DNA from: Cognatiluteimonas profundi
GTDB taxonomy: Bacteria; Pseudomonadota; Gammaproteobacteria; Xanthomonadales; Xanthomonadaceae
DNA length: 64,000 bases
Direction of reading: 5' to 3'
Assembly: GCF_009792795.1 (NCBI RefSeq)
Contig: NZ_VKHQ01000003.1
Span: 434,001 to 498,000, forward strand
Both the position numbers and the translations under genes were made by a program. The number at the start of each line of letters is the position of its first letter. Positions within the stretch are counted from its first letter, which is position 1. The notes below the pieces were generated by a model, which was not told the DNA's origin, made no database searches, and saw only the letters and a program-made list of their open reading frames with translations. Positions 25,434 to 34,823 of this stretch are shown here, piece by piece.

Positions 25434-25898
25434 ATGGCCAATCCCGATGACCTGGCGGCGCTGGCCGCTGCCTTCCGCAAGGCCCGCTATCAGGTGCCCG
25501 CACTGGGCGACACGGGCAGCGTGCGCGTCGGGTCGACCGCTTCCGCGCTCGAGACGGCGCTGCCTGGGCGATCGTTTGCCTTCATCACCGCGTGGAATGG
25601 CAATTCGGAAGCGGAGGAGCGCATGGACAATGCCGCAGCCGATGGCGCGCTCGCGGCTGAACTGGATCGATTGCAGCTCGCGCGCTGGCGGGCCGTCGCC
25701 GACGACGCGCAGGGCGGCCATCGCGAAGCCGGATGGCTCGTGCAGGACCTGGCCCTGGCCGACCTGGACCGGCTGGCGCGGCGATTCGACCAGGACGGGA
25801 CGCTCGCCTGGACGCGCGGAGACGGCGTCCGCCTGCGGATGTACCACCCCTGCCCGACCAAGGCGCTCCCTGACTTGTGGACCGACTGGGTAGAATGA
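25434..25898 (+). CDS. DUF3293 domain protein
   Basis: A 154-residue protein of the DUF3293 family, whose members are small, often written next to housekeeping genes, and have no known activity. Seen are AAFRKARYQV at the start, a central SFAFITAWNGNSE strand-turn that is characteristic, and an Asn-rich/Asp-rich helix set after it. Start could also be the ATG at 25407; 25434 fits family length better. The 3' end, including its stop codon, contains the likely -10 box of the ccm operon, so the two units overlap at the DNA level. Confidence 0.8.
   Translation: MANPDDLAALAAAFRKARYQVPALGDTGSVRVGSTASALETALPGRSFAFITAWNGNSEAEERMDNAAADGALAAELDRLQLARWRAVADDAQGGHREAGWLVQDLALADLDRLARRFDQDGTLAWTRGDGVRLRMYHPCPTKALPDLWTDWVE
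25891..25896 (+). promoter_or_regulatory. Putative -10 box of the ccm operon
   Basis: TAGAAT at the very end of the DUF3293 gene, 33 bases before the ccmA start. A -35 is not clear. Confidence 0.4.
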
Positions 25899-25928
25899 CG
25901 CTTTCCGCGCCGGCTACCGCCGCACGAA

Positions 25929-26570
25929 ATGCTTCCGACCCAGACGAACCCGCCGCTGCTTGCCGCACGCGGCCTTGTATTCGCGCGCAATGAGCAGCCT
26001 GTTTTCGGCCCGCTGGATTTCGTCATCGACGCGGGCGAAGCCTTGCTGGTGCAGGGCGACAATGGCGCCGGCAAGACCACCCTGCTGCGCGTGCTGGCGG
26101 GCCTGCTGCACGCCGACGGCGGCCAGGTGGACATCGACGGAGCGGCGGCGACCCCTGCCCTGCGCGCCCGTGCCATGGCCTATCTCGGCCACCTGGGCGC
26201 GCTCAAGGCCGATCTGACGACGCTGGACAACCTGCATTTCTTCACCGGGCTGCATGGTCGTCGCCGGGGACAGATGCCGGGCAACGCCCTGGCGATCGTC
26301 GGCCTGGCCGGATTCGAGGACACCCCGGTGCGCCAGTTGTCGGCCGGCCAGAAGAAACGGCTGGCGCTGGCGCGGCTGTGGCTGGCGCCGGCCCCGCTCT
26401 GGCTGCTGGACGAGCCCTACGCCAACCTCGACCTGGAGGGCATCAACCTGGTCAACCGGATGATCCAGGCGCATCTGCGCGACGGCGGCGCGGCGCTGCT
26501 GACCACGCACGGCGCCTATGCCGCCCCGCCGGTGCGCACGCGCCTGCTGCACCTGGAGCGCCCCGCATGA
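25929..26570 (+). CDS. ccmA: Heme exporter ATP-binding protein CcmA
   Basis: A 213-residue ATPase of the CcmAB(CD) transporter that releases holo-CcmE in System I cytochrome c maturation. Walker [10 protein letters not shown] at about 40, signature QLSAGQKKR at about 137 and Walker [13 protein letters not shown] at about 158 are all present. First of nine ccm genes joined by mostly four-base overlaps; its TGA overlaps the ccmB ATG. Confidence 0.95.
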   Translation: MLPTQTNPPLLAARGLVFARNEQPVFGPLDFVIDAGEALLVQGDNGAGKTTLLRVLAGLLHADGGQVDIDGAAATPALRARAMAYLGHLGALKADLTTLDNLHFFTGLHGRRRGQMPGNALAIVGLAGFEDTPVRQLSAGQKKRLALARLWLAPAPLWLLDEPYANLDLEGINLVNRMIQAHLRDGGAALLTTHGAYAAPPVRTRLLHLERPA

Positions 26571-27238
26571 TGGCCACGGCCGCCAAGGCGCTGATGGTTC
26601 GGGACCTGCGCCTGCTCTGGCGCAGGCGCGGCGACGCGCTGCAGCCGGCGCTGTTCGCGCTGCTGGTCGTGGTGTTGTTCGCGCTGGCGCTGGGGGCGGA
26701 ACCAGGCACCCTGGCCAAGGTCGCGCCCGCGGTGCTGTGGCTGGTGATCCTGCTGGCGGGACTGCTGGGGCTGGAATCGCTGTTTCGCGGCGATGCCGAG
26801 GACGGCACCCTGGACCAGTGGATGCTCGCCCCGGTGCCGCTGGCCTGGCTCGTGCTCGTGCGCACCTTCATGCATTGGGCGACGACGGTGCTGCCGTTGC
26901 TGGTCGCCACGCCGTTCCTGGCGGAACTCCTCCACCTGCCACACGTCCAACTGCCGGTGCTGATGGCCTCACTGGCCCTTGGTACGCCGCTGCTGAGCCT
27001 GCTGGGCGCCGTGGTGGCCGCGCTGACCGTCGGCATGCGCGGGTCCGGTATCCTTGTCGCACTGCTGGCGTTGCCGCTCTACGTGCCGGTGCTCGTATTC
27101 GGTGCAGGCAGTGTCGCTGCCGCCGCACAAGGACTGGATCCGGGTGGCGCCCTGCTGCTGCTGGGCGCAGGCCTCGTGCTGGCGCTGGTCCTGGCGCCGC
27201 TGGCCGCGGCCGCGGCCCTTCGTATCGCCCTGAGTTGA
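26567..27238 (+). CDS. ccmB: Heme exporter permease CcmB
   Basis: A 223-residue membrane protein with six predicted helices. The start has an ATGATG pair at 26567/26570; the first overlaps the ccmA stop (ATGA) and is preferred. CcmB-typical segments are [17 protein letters not shown] near the N-terminus, [17 protein letters not shown] in the first cytoplasmic loop and [34 protein letters not shown]. Pairs with CcmA and works with CcmC on heme-loaded CcmE. Confidence 0.93.
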   Translation: MMATAAKALMVRDLRLLWRRRGDALQPALFALLVVVLFALALGAEPGTLAKVAPAVLWLVILLAGLLGLESLFRGDAEDGTLDQWMLAPVPLAWLVLVRTFMHWATTVLPLLVATPFLAELLHLPHVQLPVLMASLALGTPLLSLLGAVVAALTVGMRGSGILVALLALPLYVPVLVFGAGSVAAAAQGLDPGGALLLLGAGLVLALVLAPLAAAAALRIALS

Positions 27239-27246
27239 ACAGCCCC

Positions 27247-27996
27247 ATGCATCCCGTCATCCGCTGGTTCCACACGCTCGGCTCACCGCCGTATTTCGAC
27301 CGGTTCGCCGCACGCTGGGCGCCCGTCGCGCATGTGCTCGGCGCGCTGGTGATGGCGTATGGCCTCTACGGCGCGTTGTTCGTGGTGCCGGCGGATTACC
27401 AGCAGGGCGACAGCTTCCGCATCCTCTACATCCACGTGCCCAGCGCATGGATGAGCATGGCCATCTTCGCGCTGATGGCGTTCTACGCGGCCATCGCCTT
27501 GATCTGGCGGATCAAGCTCTGCGAGATCCTCGCGATGGCCTGCGCGCCGATCGGCGCCGCCTTCACCCTCATCACGCTGGCCACCGGCTCGATCTGGGGC
27601 AAGCCGATGTGGGGCACTTGGTGGGACTGGGATCCGCGCCTGACGACCGAGTTGATCCTGCTGTTCCTCTATCTGGGCATGATGGGCCTCTACAACGCGA
27701 TCGACGACCGCCGCGCGGCCGCGCGCGCCGCCGGGTTCCTGTCCATCGTCGGCGTGGCGCTGCTGCCGGTCATCCACTGGTCGGTCACCTGGTGGAACTC
27801 GTTGCACCAAGGCCAGACGATCAGCCTGTTCGGCAAGTCGCACATGGATGCCAGCATGCTGCCGCCGCTGTGGGCGATGGTGATCGGCACCCATGTCTGG
27901 TTCGTCGGGTCGCTGCTGGCGCGCGCGCGCGCCGACAACCTGCGACGCGAATCCGGCAAGGACTGGGTGGCGCGGATGGCGGGGGCGAGCCGATGA
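27247..27996 (+). CDS. ccmC: Heme handling protein CcmC
   Basis: A 249-residue heme handling protein with six helices. The tryptophan-rich WWD domain ([17 protein letters not shown]) binds heme at the periplasmic face, and flanking histidines in [13 protein letters not shown] and GTHVWFVG serve as axial ligands. CcmC loads heme onto CcmE. Starts eight bases after ccmB; stop overlaps ccmD as ATGA. Confidence 0.95.
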   Translation: MHPVIRWFHTLGSPPYFDRFAARWAPVAHVLGALVMAYGLYGALFVVPADYQQGDSFRILYIHVPSAWMSMAIFALMAFYAAIALIWRIKLCEILAMACAPIGAAFTLITLATGSIWGKPMWGTWWDWDPRLTTELILLFLYLGMMGLYNAIDDRRAAARAAGFLSIVGVALLPVIHWSVTWWNSLHQGQTISLFGKSHMDASMLPPLWAMVIGTHVWFVGSLLARARADNLRRESGKDWVARMAGASR

Positions 27997-28157
27997 GTTA
28001 CCAGAACTATGTCATCGCGGCCTATGCCGTCTTCGGCATCGTCCTGCTGTGGGACCTGCTTGCACCACGTTTCCTGCTGCGCGCGCAACTGCGCGCGGCG
28101 CGACTGCGGGCCGCGCGCGAGACGTCGCGCCCCGCACAACCGGAGTTGATTCGATGA
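27993..28157 (+). CDS. ccmD: Heme exporter protein CcmD
   Basis: A 54-residue single-helix protein ([20 protein letters not shown]) with a basic cytoplasmic tail, the usual form of CcmD, which stabilises the CcmABC complex and releases holo-CcmE. Overlaps ccmC and ccmE by four bases each, so translation is coupled on both sides. Small enough to be missed in automatic annotation. Confidence 0.92.
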   Translation: MSYQNYVIAAYAVFGIVLLWDLLAPRFLLRAQLRAARLRAARETSRPAQPELIR

Positions 28158-28618
28158 ATCCCATCCGCAAGCGCCGCTTGCTGCTTCTGCTCGTGCTGCT
28201 TGCCGCAGCGGGCGCCGCGACCGCACTGGTGGCGATGGCGCTCCAGCGCAATGTCGCCTACCTCTATACGCCGTCGGAAGTGCTCAAGGGCGAAGCCGGC
28301 GACCACGCGCGATTCCGCCTCGGCGGCATGGTCCAGGCTGGCTCGTTCAAGCGTGCCAAAGGGTCGATGGAAGCGCACTTCGCGGTCGACGATGGCGACG
28401 CGACGCTGCCGGTCTCCTACACCGGCATCCTTCCCGACCTGTTCCGCGAGAAGCAGGCCGTGATCGCCACCGGCCACATGCAGGGCGGCACCTTCGTCGC
28501 CGATGAAGTCCTCGCCAAGCACGACGAGACCTACATGCCGAAGGAAGTCGCCGACAAGATGGCATCGGCGCACCAGAAACACGGCGTGCAGCCGGTTGCC
28601 GACGCGCCGGCGCAATAA
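28154..28618 (+). CDS. ccmE: Cytochrome c-type heme chaperone CcmE
   Basis: A 154-residue, singly anchored periplasmic chaperone. N-terminal membrane helix at about 8-29, then the OB-fold beta-barrel. H123 in the [10 protein letters not shown] motif forms the covalent bond to heme and Y127 is the axial ligand, as in the H-type CcmE. A flexible tail of about 25 residues ends the protein. Coupled to ccmD by ATGA; ccmF starts four bases after the stop. Confidence 0.95.
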   Translation: MNPIRKRRLLLLLVLLAAAGAATALVAMALQRNVAYLYTPSEVLKGEAGDHARFRLGGMVQAGSFKRAKGSMEAHFAVDDGDATLPVSYTGILPDLFREKQAVIATGHMQGGTFVADEVLAKHDETYMPKEVADKMASAHQKHGVQPVADAPAQ

Positions 28619-28622
28619 CCGC

Positions 28623-30560
28623 ATGCTCCCCGAACTCGGTCAATTCGCGCTGATCCTGGCGCTCCTCGTCGCGGCCCTGCAGGCGGTGTTGCCGCTGGCC
28701 GGCGCGCAACGCGGCATCGCCGCGTGGATGGCGGTGGCGCGGCCGGCGGCCTTCGCGCAACTGGCGCTCGTGGCATCGGCGTTCGCGATCCTGACGCATG
28801 CGTTCGTGACGCAGGACTTCTCGGTGCGCTACGTCGCCGTCAATTCCAACTCACTGCTGCCGATGGTCTATCGCTACACCGCGGTATGGGGCGCGCACGA
28901 GGGTTCGCTGTTGATGTGGGCGCTGATCCTCTCGCTGTGGACGGCGGCCGTGGCGCTGTTCTCCAGGCGCCTGCCGCAAGCCGTGATCGCGCGCGTCCTT
29001 GGCGTCATGGGCACGATCGCGTTCGGCTTCCTCGCCTTCCTGATCTTCACCAGCAATCCGTTCAGCCGCCTGCTGCCCGCGGCACTCGAAGGCCAGGACC
29101 TGAATCCACTGCTGCAGGACCCGGGGATGATCATCCATCCGCCGATGTTGTACCTGGGCTATGTCGGTTTCTGCGTGCCGTTCGCATTCGCGATCGCCGC
29201 GTTGCTGGATGGGAAGATCGACGCACGCTGGCTGCGATGGGTGCGTCCGTGGACCAACGTCGCGTGGGCCTTCCTGACCGTCGGCATCGCGCTGGGGTCG
29301 TGGTGGGCGTATTACGAACTGGGCTGGGGCGGCTGGTGGTTCTGGGATCCGGTGGAGAACGCCAGCTTCATGCCTTGGCTGGTGGGCACCGCGTTGCTGC
29401 ACTCGCAGGCTGTGACCGAAAAACGCGGCACCTTCCGCGGCTGGACGCTGCTGCTGGCGATCGCGGCATTCTCGCTGTCGCTGCTCGGCACCTTCCTGGT
29501 GCGATCGGGCGTGCTGACCAGCGTGCATGCCTTCGCGGCCGATCCGACCCGCGGCTTGTTCATCCTCGTCTTCCTCGGGCTGGTGGTCGGCGGATCGCTG
29601 CTGCTGTACGCGCTGCGCTCCCCGGATGATGTCGATGGCGATGCCGCACAGCGCTTCGCTCCCGCATCGCGCGAAACCCTGTTGCTGGCCAACAACCTGT
29701 TGCTGACATCGGCCTGCGCCATGGTGTTGCTCGGCACCCTGTATCCGTTGCTCGCCGACGCGCTGGACCTGGGCAAGATCTCGGTCGGTCCGCCGTACTT
29801 CGCGCTGCTGTTCGTCCTGCTGATGGCGCCGCTGGTGTTGTTGTTGCCATTCGGTCCGCTGACGCGCTGGCAGCGCGAGCAGGCATCGCGCCCGATCGCG
29901 ATGCTGCTGCCATGGGCGGGACTTGCGCTGGGCATCGGCGTCGCCGCTTTCTTCACCGCGCCGCAGGGCGCATGGAAAGTCGCGGCGGGCGTCGCCGGTT
30001 CGGCGTGGGTGGTGCTCGGCACGATGCGATTCCTCTGGACGCGACTGCGCGGCAAGGGCGTGGCCTTCACCCCCGAGATGATGGGCATGACCTTGGCCCA
30101 CGTCGGCGTTGCGGTTTTCCTCGTTGGCGCACTGCTGACGGAAGGCCTCAGCCGACAACGCGAGCTCGCCCTCGCACCAGGGCAGACCGTGACGCTCGGC
30201 AGCCACGCCTTTCGTTTCCAGGGCGTGATCCGATCCCCCGGCCCCAACTACCTGTCGGACCTCGGCACCGTGCAGGTGTCGCGCAACGGCGTGGCATTGG
30301 CCGACATGCATCCGGAAAAACGCACGTACGCAAGCGGCGGCCAGGTGATGACCGAAGCCGCCATCGCCCCCGGAATGACCCGCGACCTCTACGTGGCCCT
30401 CGGCGAGCCGCTGGGTGGTGGCAGCTGGGCGGTGCGTGTCCATGTCAAGCCATTCGTGCGCTGGATCTGGCTTGGCGCGGTGCTGATGGCGATGGGTGGA
30501 CTCGTCGCTGCCACCGATCGCCGATTCCGCAGCCGTCCAGGCGATAAGGCCACGACATGA
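28623..30560 (+). CDS. ccmF: Heme lyase subunit CcmF
   Basis: A 645-residue, many-helix membrane protein (about 15 helices), the heme-ligating subunit of the CcmFH(I) lyase that attaches heme to apocytochrome c. The WWD domain is GGWWFWDPVENASFMPWL at about 240-257; conserved histidines sit at the helix ends on both sides of it (for example WGAHEGSLLMW and LLHSQA). Starts after ccmE with ATG 28623; stop overlaps ccmG as ATGA. Length is normal. Confidence 0.95.
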   Translation: MLPELGQFALILALLVAALQAVLPLAGAQRGIAAWMAVARPAAFAQLALVASAFAILTHAFVTQDFSVRYVAVNSNSLLPMVYRYTAVWGAHEGSLLMWALILSLWTAAVALFSRRLPQAVIARVLGVMGTIAFGFLAFLIFTSNPFSRLLPAALEGQDLNPLLQDPGMIIHPPMLYLGYVGFCVPFAFAIAALLDGKIDARWLRWVRPWTNVAWAFLTVGIALGSWWAYYELGWGGWWFWDPVENASFMPWLVGTALLHSQAVTEKRGTFRGWTLLLAIAAFSLSLLGTFLVRSGVLTSVHAFAADPTRGLFILVFLGLVVGGSLLLYALRSPDDVDGDAAQRFAPASRETLLLANNLLLTSACAMVLLGTLYPLLADALDLGKISVGPPYFALLFVLLMAPLVLLLPFGPLTRWQREQASRPIAMLLPWAGLALGIGVAAFFTAPQGAWKVAAGVAGSAWVVLGTMRFLWTRLRGKGVAFTPEMMGMTLAHVGVAVFLVGALLTEGLSRQRELALAPGQTVTLGSHAFRFQGVIRSPGPNYLSDLGTVQVSRNGVALADMHPEKRTYASGGQVMTEAAIAPGMTRDLYVALGEPLGGGSWAVRVHVKPFVRWIWLGAVLMAMGGLVAATDRRFRSRPGDKATT

Positions 30561-31117
30561 CCAGCACTTCCCGACGCCCACTCAAATGGCTGCCGCTGGC
30601 GATGTTCGCCTTGCTGGCCGTGCTGCTCGCGGCCGGTGTGTGGCTCAGTCGCCGGCCTGACCGCGACGCCCTGCCCTCGCCCTTGATCGGCAAGCATGCA
30701 CCGGCGTTCTCGCTGCCAACCCTGCACGAGCCCGGCCGCCTGGTGTCGCTGGCCGACCTCAAGGGTGCCCCATTCGTGCTCAATGTCTGGGGTAGCTGGT
30801 GCCCGTCGTGCCGCGAGGAGCACGCCGTGATCACGCGCTTTGCCGAGACCAAGCGCGTGCGCGTCATCGGCTACAACTGGAAGGACGAACACGCCGATGC
30901 ACTGCGCTGGCTCGAGCAACTGGGCAACCCGTACTGGGTGGTCCTGGTCGACTACGACAGCCGCTATGCGCTCGACTGGGGCATCTATGGCGCGCCCGAA
31001 ACCTTCCTGGTCGATGGCAACGGCATCGTGCGCTGGAAGCACGTCGGCGCCCTGACCGATCCGATCGTCAACGACGAATTGCTGCCCGCGTTGATCCAGG
31101 TGGAGCACGGTCGATGA
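30557..31117 (+). CDS. ccmG: Periplasmic thiol:disulfide oxidoreductase CcmG/DsbE
   Basis: A 186-residue membrane-tethered thioredoxin-like protein with helix at about 10-30 and active site WCPSC (C82, C85). The acidic patch and proline typical of DsbE follow (APETFLVDGNG, with the cis-Pro). It reduces the CXXCH cysteines of apocytochrome c through CcmH. Overlaps ccmF and ccmH by four bases each. Confidence 0.95.
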   Translation: MTSTSRRPLKWLPLAMFALLAVLLAAGVWLSRRPDRDALPSPLIGKHAPAFSLPTLHEPGRLVSLADLKGAPFVLNVWGSWCPSCREEHAVITRFAETKRVRVIGYNWKDEHADALRWLEQLGNPYWVVLVDYDSRYALDWGIYGAPETFLVDGNGIVRWKHVGALTDPIVNDELLPALIQVEHGR

Positions 31118-31551
31118 AGGCATGGCTGCTGTCGCTGTTCCTGCTGCTCGCCGCCACCACCGCATGTGCGCAGGCGGTGGGCGATCCCGCCCCGCTGCGT
31201 TTCGGCAATCCGGCGGAGGAGCAGCGGTTCCATGCGCTGGTCACCGAGTTGCGCTGCGTGATGTGCCAGAACCAGTCGCTCGCCGACTCCAATGCGCAGA
31301 TCGCGCATGACCTGCGCCGCGAAATCCTCACGCTGATGCGCCAGGGCAGGAGTGACGCCGAAATCCGCGACTATCTGGTCGCGCGTTACGGGGAGTTCGT
31401 GCTCTACAAGCCGCGCATCGAAGCCACCACGTGGCTGCTGTGGTTCGGGCCCGCGCTGTTGCTGCTCGCCGGCGGAGTCTTCGTCGCCCGCGTCGTGCGC
31501 CGCCATGGCGGCGGCGGGGCCGTCCCCATCGACGACACGCAGGAGTGGTGA
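31114..31551 (+). CDS. ccmH: Cytochrome c maturation protein CcmH
   Basis: A 145-residue protein with a signal peptide (LLLAATTACAQ), the redox motif LRCVMCQNQ (C48, C51), a helix bundle with DLRREILTLM and YGEFVLYKP, and one C-terminal membrane helix. This is the short N-terminal-CcmH form; the TPR part is a separate gene, ccmI, which starts on the last base of this stop codon (TGATG). Confidence 0.95.
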   Translation: MKAWLLSLFLLLAATTACAQAVGDPAPLRFGNPAEEQRFHALVTELRCVMCQNQSLADSNAQIAHDLRREILTLMRQGRSDAEIRDYLVARYGEFVLYKPRIEATTWLLWFGPALLLLAGGVFVARVVRRHGGGGAVPIDDTQEW

Positions 31552-32549
31552 TGCCGATCTTCGCCGCCATCGCCGCGCTGGCCACACTGGTCCTCCTCAT
31601 CGTCGTGCTGCGGCCGCTCTGGCGACAGGCTCCGCGTTCCACGGCTGCCATCGGCGTCGTGGTCCTCCTGGCAGCCAGCGGTCTCTACGCATTGCTGGGC
31701 ACGCCTGCCGCGCTGGACGAAGCCAACGTGCAGCGCCCGGCGACCCTCAACGATGCGATCGGACAACTCGAAGCCGCCCTGCAACGCGACCCGTCCCAGG
31801 TGGAAGGCTGGCGCCTGCTGGGTCGTGCCTACGCATCCAGCCAGCAACTCGACAAATCCCGCGACGCCTATGCGCACGCGGCGAAACTCGCGCCCGACCA
31901 GGCCGATGTCCTGGTCGAAGCGGCGGAGTCGAGCGCGCTCGCCGACCCGCAACGCCGGTTCGCTCCATCGGCGGTGGCACTGCTGACGCACGCCCTGGAC
32001 GTGAAGCCCGATCACCAGCGTGCGCGCTGGTTCCTGGGCATCGCGCAATTCCAGGCGGGACAGGCCGCCGCTGCGGCCAAAACCTGGGAGCCATTGCTGG
32101 CGCAAGTGGACGCGCGGACAGCCGTGCCCTTGCGTGCCGAGATCAACACGGCACGCAAACAGGCTGGCCTGCCCATACTCCCCGAGCCCAAGGCCTCGGC
32201 CAACGCAGGATTGCGCGTGGCTGTCGCGCTCGATCCGAAGCTGCTATCGCGGGTGGGCGCCAATGCAACGATCTTCGTGATCGCGCGTGCGCCCAATGGA
32301 CCGCCGATGCCGCTGGCCGTCGAAAGGCACGGCGTGCAGGACCTGCCGTTCACGGCAACGCTCGACGACAGCGATTCACCCATGCCGACGCAGCGGCTGT
32401 CGACGCAAACGCAGGTCGAAGTCATCGCGCGCCTGTCCATGACCGGCAACGCCATGCCGCAAGCCGGCGACATCGAATCCGCGCCCGTGCTGGTGCGGCT
32501 GCCGGCCGCATCGACGGTGCAACTGACGCTGGGCACGGTGCGCAAGTAA
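31551..32549 (+). CDS. ccmI: TPR-containing apocytochrome chaperone CcmI
   Basis: A 332-residue protein. Two N-terminal membrane helices, then tetratricopeptide repeats at about 55-180 (DAIGQLEAALQRDPSQVEGWRLLGRAY and following), and a C-terminal beta-rich domain (about 205-330) that binds apocytochrome c C-termini in the family. Last gene of the ccm cluster proper and nine bases before metX, so metX is very likely on the same transcript. Confidence 0.9.
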   Translation: MPIFAAIAALATLVLLIVVLRPLWRQAPRSTAAIGVVVLLAASGLYALLGTPAALDEANVQRPATLNDAIGQLEAALQRDPSQVEGWRLLGRAYASSQQLDKSRDAYAHAAKLAPDQADVLVEAAESSALADPQRRFAPSAVALLTHALDVKPDHQRARWFLGIAQFQAGQAAAAAKTWEPLLAQVDARTAVPLRAEINTARKQAGLPILPEPKASANAGLRVAVALDPKLLSRVGANATIFVIARAPNGPPMPLAVERHGVQDLPFTATLDDSDSPMPTQRLSTQTQVEVIARLSMTGNAMPQAGDIESAPVLVRLPAASTVQLTLGTVRK

Positions 32550-32558
32550 GCTTGCGCC

Positions 32559-33680
32559 ATGACCGAATTCATCCCGCCAGGCACCCTGTTCCACCAACTC
32601 CCGGCAGTCCTGCCGATGAAGCGCGGCGACGCACTGCGCAACGGCCGCGTCGCCTACGAGACGTGGGGCACGCTCAATGCCGCACGCGACAACGCCATCC
32701 TCATCCTGACCGGCCTGTCGCCGGACGCCCACGCGGCGGCGAATGCGGGCAACCAGCAACCCGGCTGGTGGGAGCCGATGCTCGGGCCGGGAAATCCGAT
32801 CGACAGCGATCGGTGGTTCGTGGTCTGCGTCAACGCGCTGGGCAGCTGCAAGGGATCGACCGGTCCGGCATCGATCAATCCGGCAACCGGCGAGCCCTAC
32901 CGGCTGGACTTCCCCGCGCTGTCGCTGGAGGACGTTGCCGACGCCGCCGCGTCGGTCGTCTCGGCGCTGGGCATCGAGCGCCTCGCCTGCCTGATCGGGA
33001 ATTCCATGGGCGGCATGTGCGCACTGGCCTACCTGTTGCGCTACCCGGGCTCCGCACGCAGCCATATCAACATCTGCGGCAGCGCATGCGCCCTGCCATT
33101 TTCCATCGCCATCCGCTCGCTGCAGCGCGAGGCGATCCGGCTGGATCCGGCCTGGAACCAGGGACGTTACGACGACGACCACTACCCGGAAGCCGGCATG
33201 CGCATGGCGCGCAAGCTGGGCGTGATCACCTATCGCTCCGCGCTGGAATGGGACGGGCGCTTCGGTCGCGTCCGGCTGGACTCGGACCGCCGCGCCGACG
33301 AGGATCCCTTCGGCCTGGAGTTCGAGGTCGAAAGCTACCTGGAGGCCCACGCACGCCGCTTCGTGCGTCGTTTCGATCCCAACTGCTACCTCTATCTCAG
33401 CCGCTCCATGGACTGGTTCGACATGGCCGAGTACGCGCCCGACGGCCGCGACGTCATCGCCGGACTGGCGCGTATCCAGGTCGAGCGCGCCCTGGCCATC
33501 GGCGTGTCGACCGACATCCTGTTCCCGCTGCAGCAACAGGAGCAGATTGCCGACGGACTGCGGGCAGGCGGGGCGGAGGCGACGTTCCTGCCACTGCCCT
33601 CGCCGCAGGGACACGACGCCTTCCTGGTCGATATCGCCCGCTTCGGGCCGGCCGTGGGCGATTTCCTGGCGTCCACGTAG
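32559..33680 (+). CDS. metX: Homoserine O-acyltransferase MetX
   Basis: A 373-residue alpha/beta-hydrolase of the MetX family, which acylates homoserine for methionine synthesis. S149 (GNSMGG) is the nucleophile; the triad is completed by the Asp in STDILFP and the His in SPQGHDAFL. Motifs NAILILTGLSPDAH and GSCKGSTGPASINP form the oxyanion side and substrate entrance. Acyl donor (acetyl-CoA or succinyl-CoA) cannot be read with confidence; xanthomonad MetX enzymes were shown to use succinyl-CoA. Directly follows ccmI, a non-obvious partner, and precedes a cysteine-dioxygenase-like gene. The methionine aminotransferase lies at 24.2 kb. Confidence 0.93.
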   Translation: MTEFIPPGTLFHQLPAVLPMKRGDALRNGRVAYETWGTLNAARDNAILILTGLSPDAHAAANAGNQQPGWWEPMLGPGNPIDSDRWFVVCVNALGSCKGSTGPASINPATGEPYRLDFPALSLEDVADAAASVVSALGIERLACLIGNSMGGMCALAYLLRYPGSARSHINICGSACALPFSIAIRSLQREAIRLDPAWNQGRYDDDHYPEAGMRMARKLGVITYRSALEWDGRFGRVRLDSDRRADEDPFGLEFEVESYLEAHARRFVRRFDPNCYLYLSRSMDWFDMAEYAPDGRDVIAGLARIQVERALAIGVSTDILFPLQQQEQIADGLRAGGAEATFLPLPSPQGHDAFLVDIARFGPAVGDFLAST

Positions 33681-33782
33681 CGGTTTCGGCGGTATGGGTT
33701 ACTGAGCTGCCGCCGGGCGCGATCCATTCGCGCGTCGGCACGTGGAAGCTCGATTGCAGGCAAATGTGATCGCTGCGCGGCG

Positions 33783-33788
33783 TAGAAT
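33783..33788 (+). promoter_or_regulatory. Putative -10 box of the cysteine-dioxygenase-like gene
   Basis: TAGAAT ends nine bases before the ATG, which would place the transcript start within about two bases of the start codon. A TTGCAG stands 23 bases upstream, too far for a normal -35. Confidence 0.4.
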
Positions 33789-33796
33789 CGCCACCC

Positions 33797-34390
33797 ATGG
33801 ACCCATCTCCCTGCCCCGACCTCGCCTTCCCCGGCCGCGCCAAGCTGGTAGCCGAACTCGATGCGGCGGTGGAAAGCGGCGACCAGCACGCGGTCACGTC
33901 CGCGCTTCGCAACGCCCTGTGCCGGCTGATCCGCGACCACGACGTCCAGCTGCCGGATTGCGTGCATGAGCCCATCTCCGATCACTACGCGCGGCGCGAG
34001 TTGTACCGCAGCGCGCGATACGGCTACAGCGTCGTCGCGATGACATGGGGGCCGGGCCAGGGCACGCCCATCCACGACCACTGCGGGCTGTGGTGCGTCG
34101 AGGGCGTCTGGGGCGGGCAACTGGAAATCACCCAGTACGAGTTGCTCGAACGCGATGGCGAGCAATTCCGTTTCCGCGCCGCCGGCGGCATGCAGGCAGG
34201 CCCTGGCAGTGCCGGCAGCCTGATTCCGCCGCACGAATACCACAGCATCCGCAACGCCAGCGCCGACGCCATCGCCATCTCGCTGCACATCTACAAGGCG
34301 CCGATGGGCTGCTGCTCGATGTTCACCCCACAGGACGGCGAATGGTATGCGCGCACGCCCAAGGAACTGCTGACCGACGAAGCGGCCTGA
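33797..34390 (+). CDS. Cysteine dioxygenase-type cupin (thiol dioxygenase)
   Basis: A 197-residue type I cysteine dioxygenase family protein. The iron-binding 3-His triad is visible: H93 and H95 in GTPIHDHCGLWC and H146 in PPHEYHSIRNA. The second cupin motif and a C-terminal CCSMFTP follow. Bacterial members oxidise L-cysteine to cysteine sulfinate or 3-mercaptopropionate to its sulfinate; the substrate-choosing residue (Arg versus Gln) cannot be assigned here with certainty. The neighbouring metX gives a sulfur-metabolism setting. The likely -10 TAGAAT ends nine bases before the ATG, so the mRNA may be almost leaderless. Confidence 0.85.
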   Translation: MDPSPCPDLAFPGRAKLVAELDAAVESGDQHAVTSALRNALCRLIRDHDVQLPDCVHEPISDHYARRELYRSARYGYSVVAMTWGPGQGTPIHDHCGLWCVEGVWGGQLEITQYELLERDGEQFRFRAAGGMQAGPGSAGSLIPPHEYHSIRNASADAIAISLHIYKAPMGCCSMFTPQDGEWYARTPKELLTDEAA

Positions 34391-34398
34391 GCGTCGGC

Positions 34399-34404
34399 TA
34401 TACT
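34399..34404 (+). promoter_or_regulatory. Putative -10 box of tRNA-Leu
   Basis: TATACT ends ten bases before the mature tRNA start, the right distance for a tRNA promoter. No consensus -35 upstream, which lies within the 3' end of the preceding gene. Confidence 0.5.
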
Positions 34405-34414
34405 GCGCGTCCGC

Positions 34415-34501
34415 GCCGAAGTGGCGGAATCGGTAGACGCAGCGGACTCAAAATCCGCCGCCCTTAAAAGCGTGTGGGTTCGAGTCCCACCTTCGGCACC
34501 A
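34415..34501 (+). tRNA. tRNA-Leu (anticodon CAA)
   Basis: Eighty-seven bases with all class II tRNA parts: acceptor arms GCCGAAG / CTTCGGC, discriminator A and encoded CCA at 34499-34501, D loop containing GGTAGACGC, anticodon stem GCGGA / TCCGC around loop CTCAAAA (anticodon CAA, reads UUG), a long variable arm, and TTCGAGTC T-loop. It marks the boundary of a stretch with unusual genes, but no integrase or duplicate 3' end was seen. Confidence 0.96.
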
Positions 34502-34598
34502 AGCCTGGATTCCTGCACATCAAGGGACGGCTTGGACTCGCATCAGCGCCCCGAATGATCCGGGGCCGTCTGTTTCCAGGCATCCCGAACGCGGTGCC

Positions 34599-34823
34599 TC
34601 ATCCGACAGAGTCGTCCTCCAGCAAGGGGCCATCGGCCAATGATGGAACAAGGTCGATCGATTCATCGCTGAAGTTGATACCCAACTCGGCGAGCAGATG
34701 ATCGGAAATGGCTGCGTCGATATCCTCGGCCCATTGGCGCACCAGCCGCGTGGCGTGTTGGGCGTCATCGAACCTGGCCGAACGCATGTCGTTGAGTATG
34801 GCTTCGAGATTCTCGATATTCAT
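34599..34823 (-). CDS. Small acidic protein of unknown function
   Basis: A 74-residue, acidic, probably helical protein (ENLEAILNDMRSARFDDAQ, then LVRQWAEDIDAAI). No cysteine, signal or membrane segment. A G-rich ribosome site (GGGGGG) lies seven bases before the ATG. It is next to an asparagine-synthetase-like gene on the same strand, 216 bases downstream of it. I do not recognise it; a peptide precursor is possible from position but the sequence lacks the usual leader/core features. Confidence 0.5.
   Translation of the reverse strand: MNIENLEAILNDMRSARFDDAQHATRLVRQWAEDIDAAISDHLLAELGINFSDESIDLVPSLADGPLLEDDSVG

Noticed and set aside
32550..32558. SAM riboswitch before metX
   Set aside because: Only nine bases separate ccmI and metX, so there is no room for one at this place.
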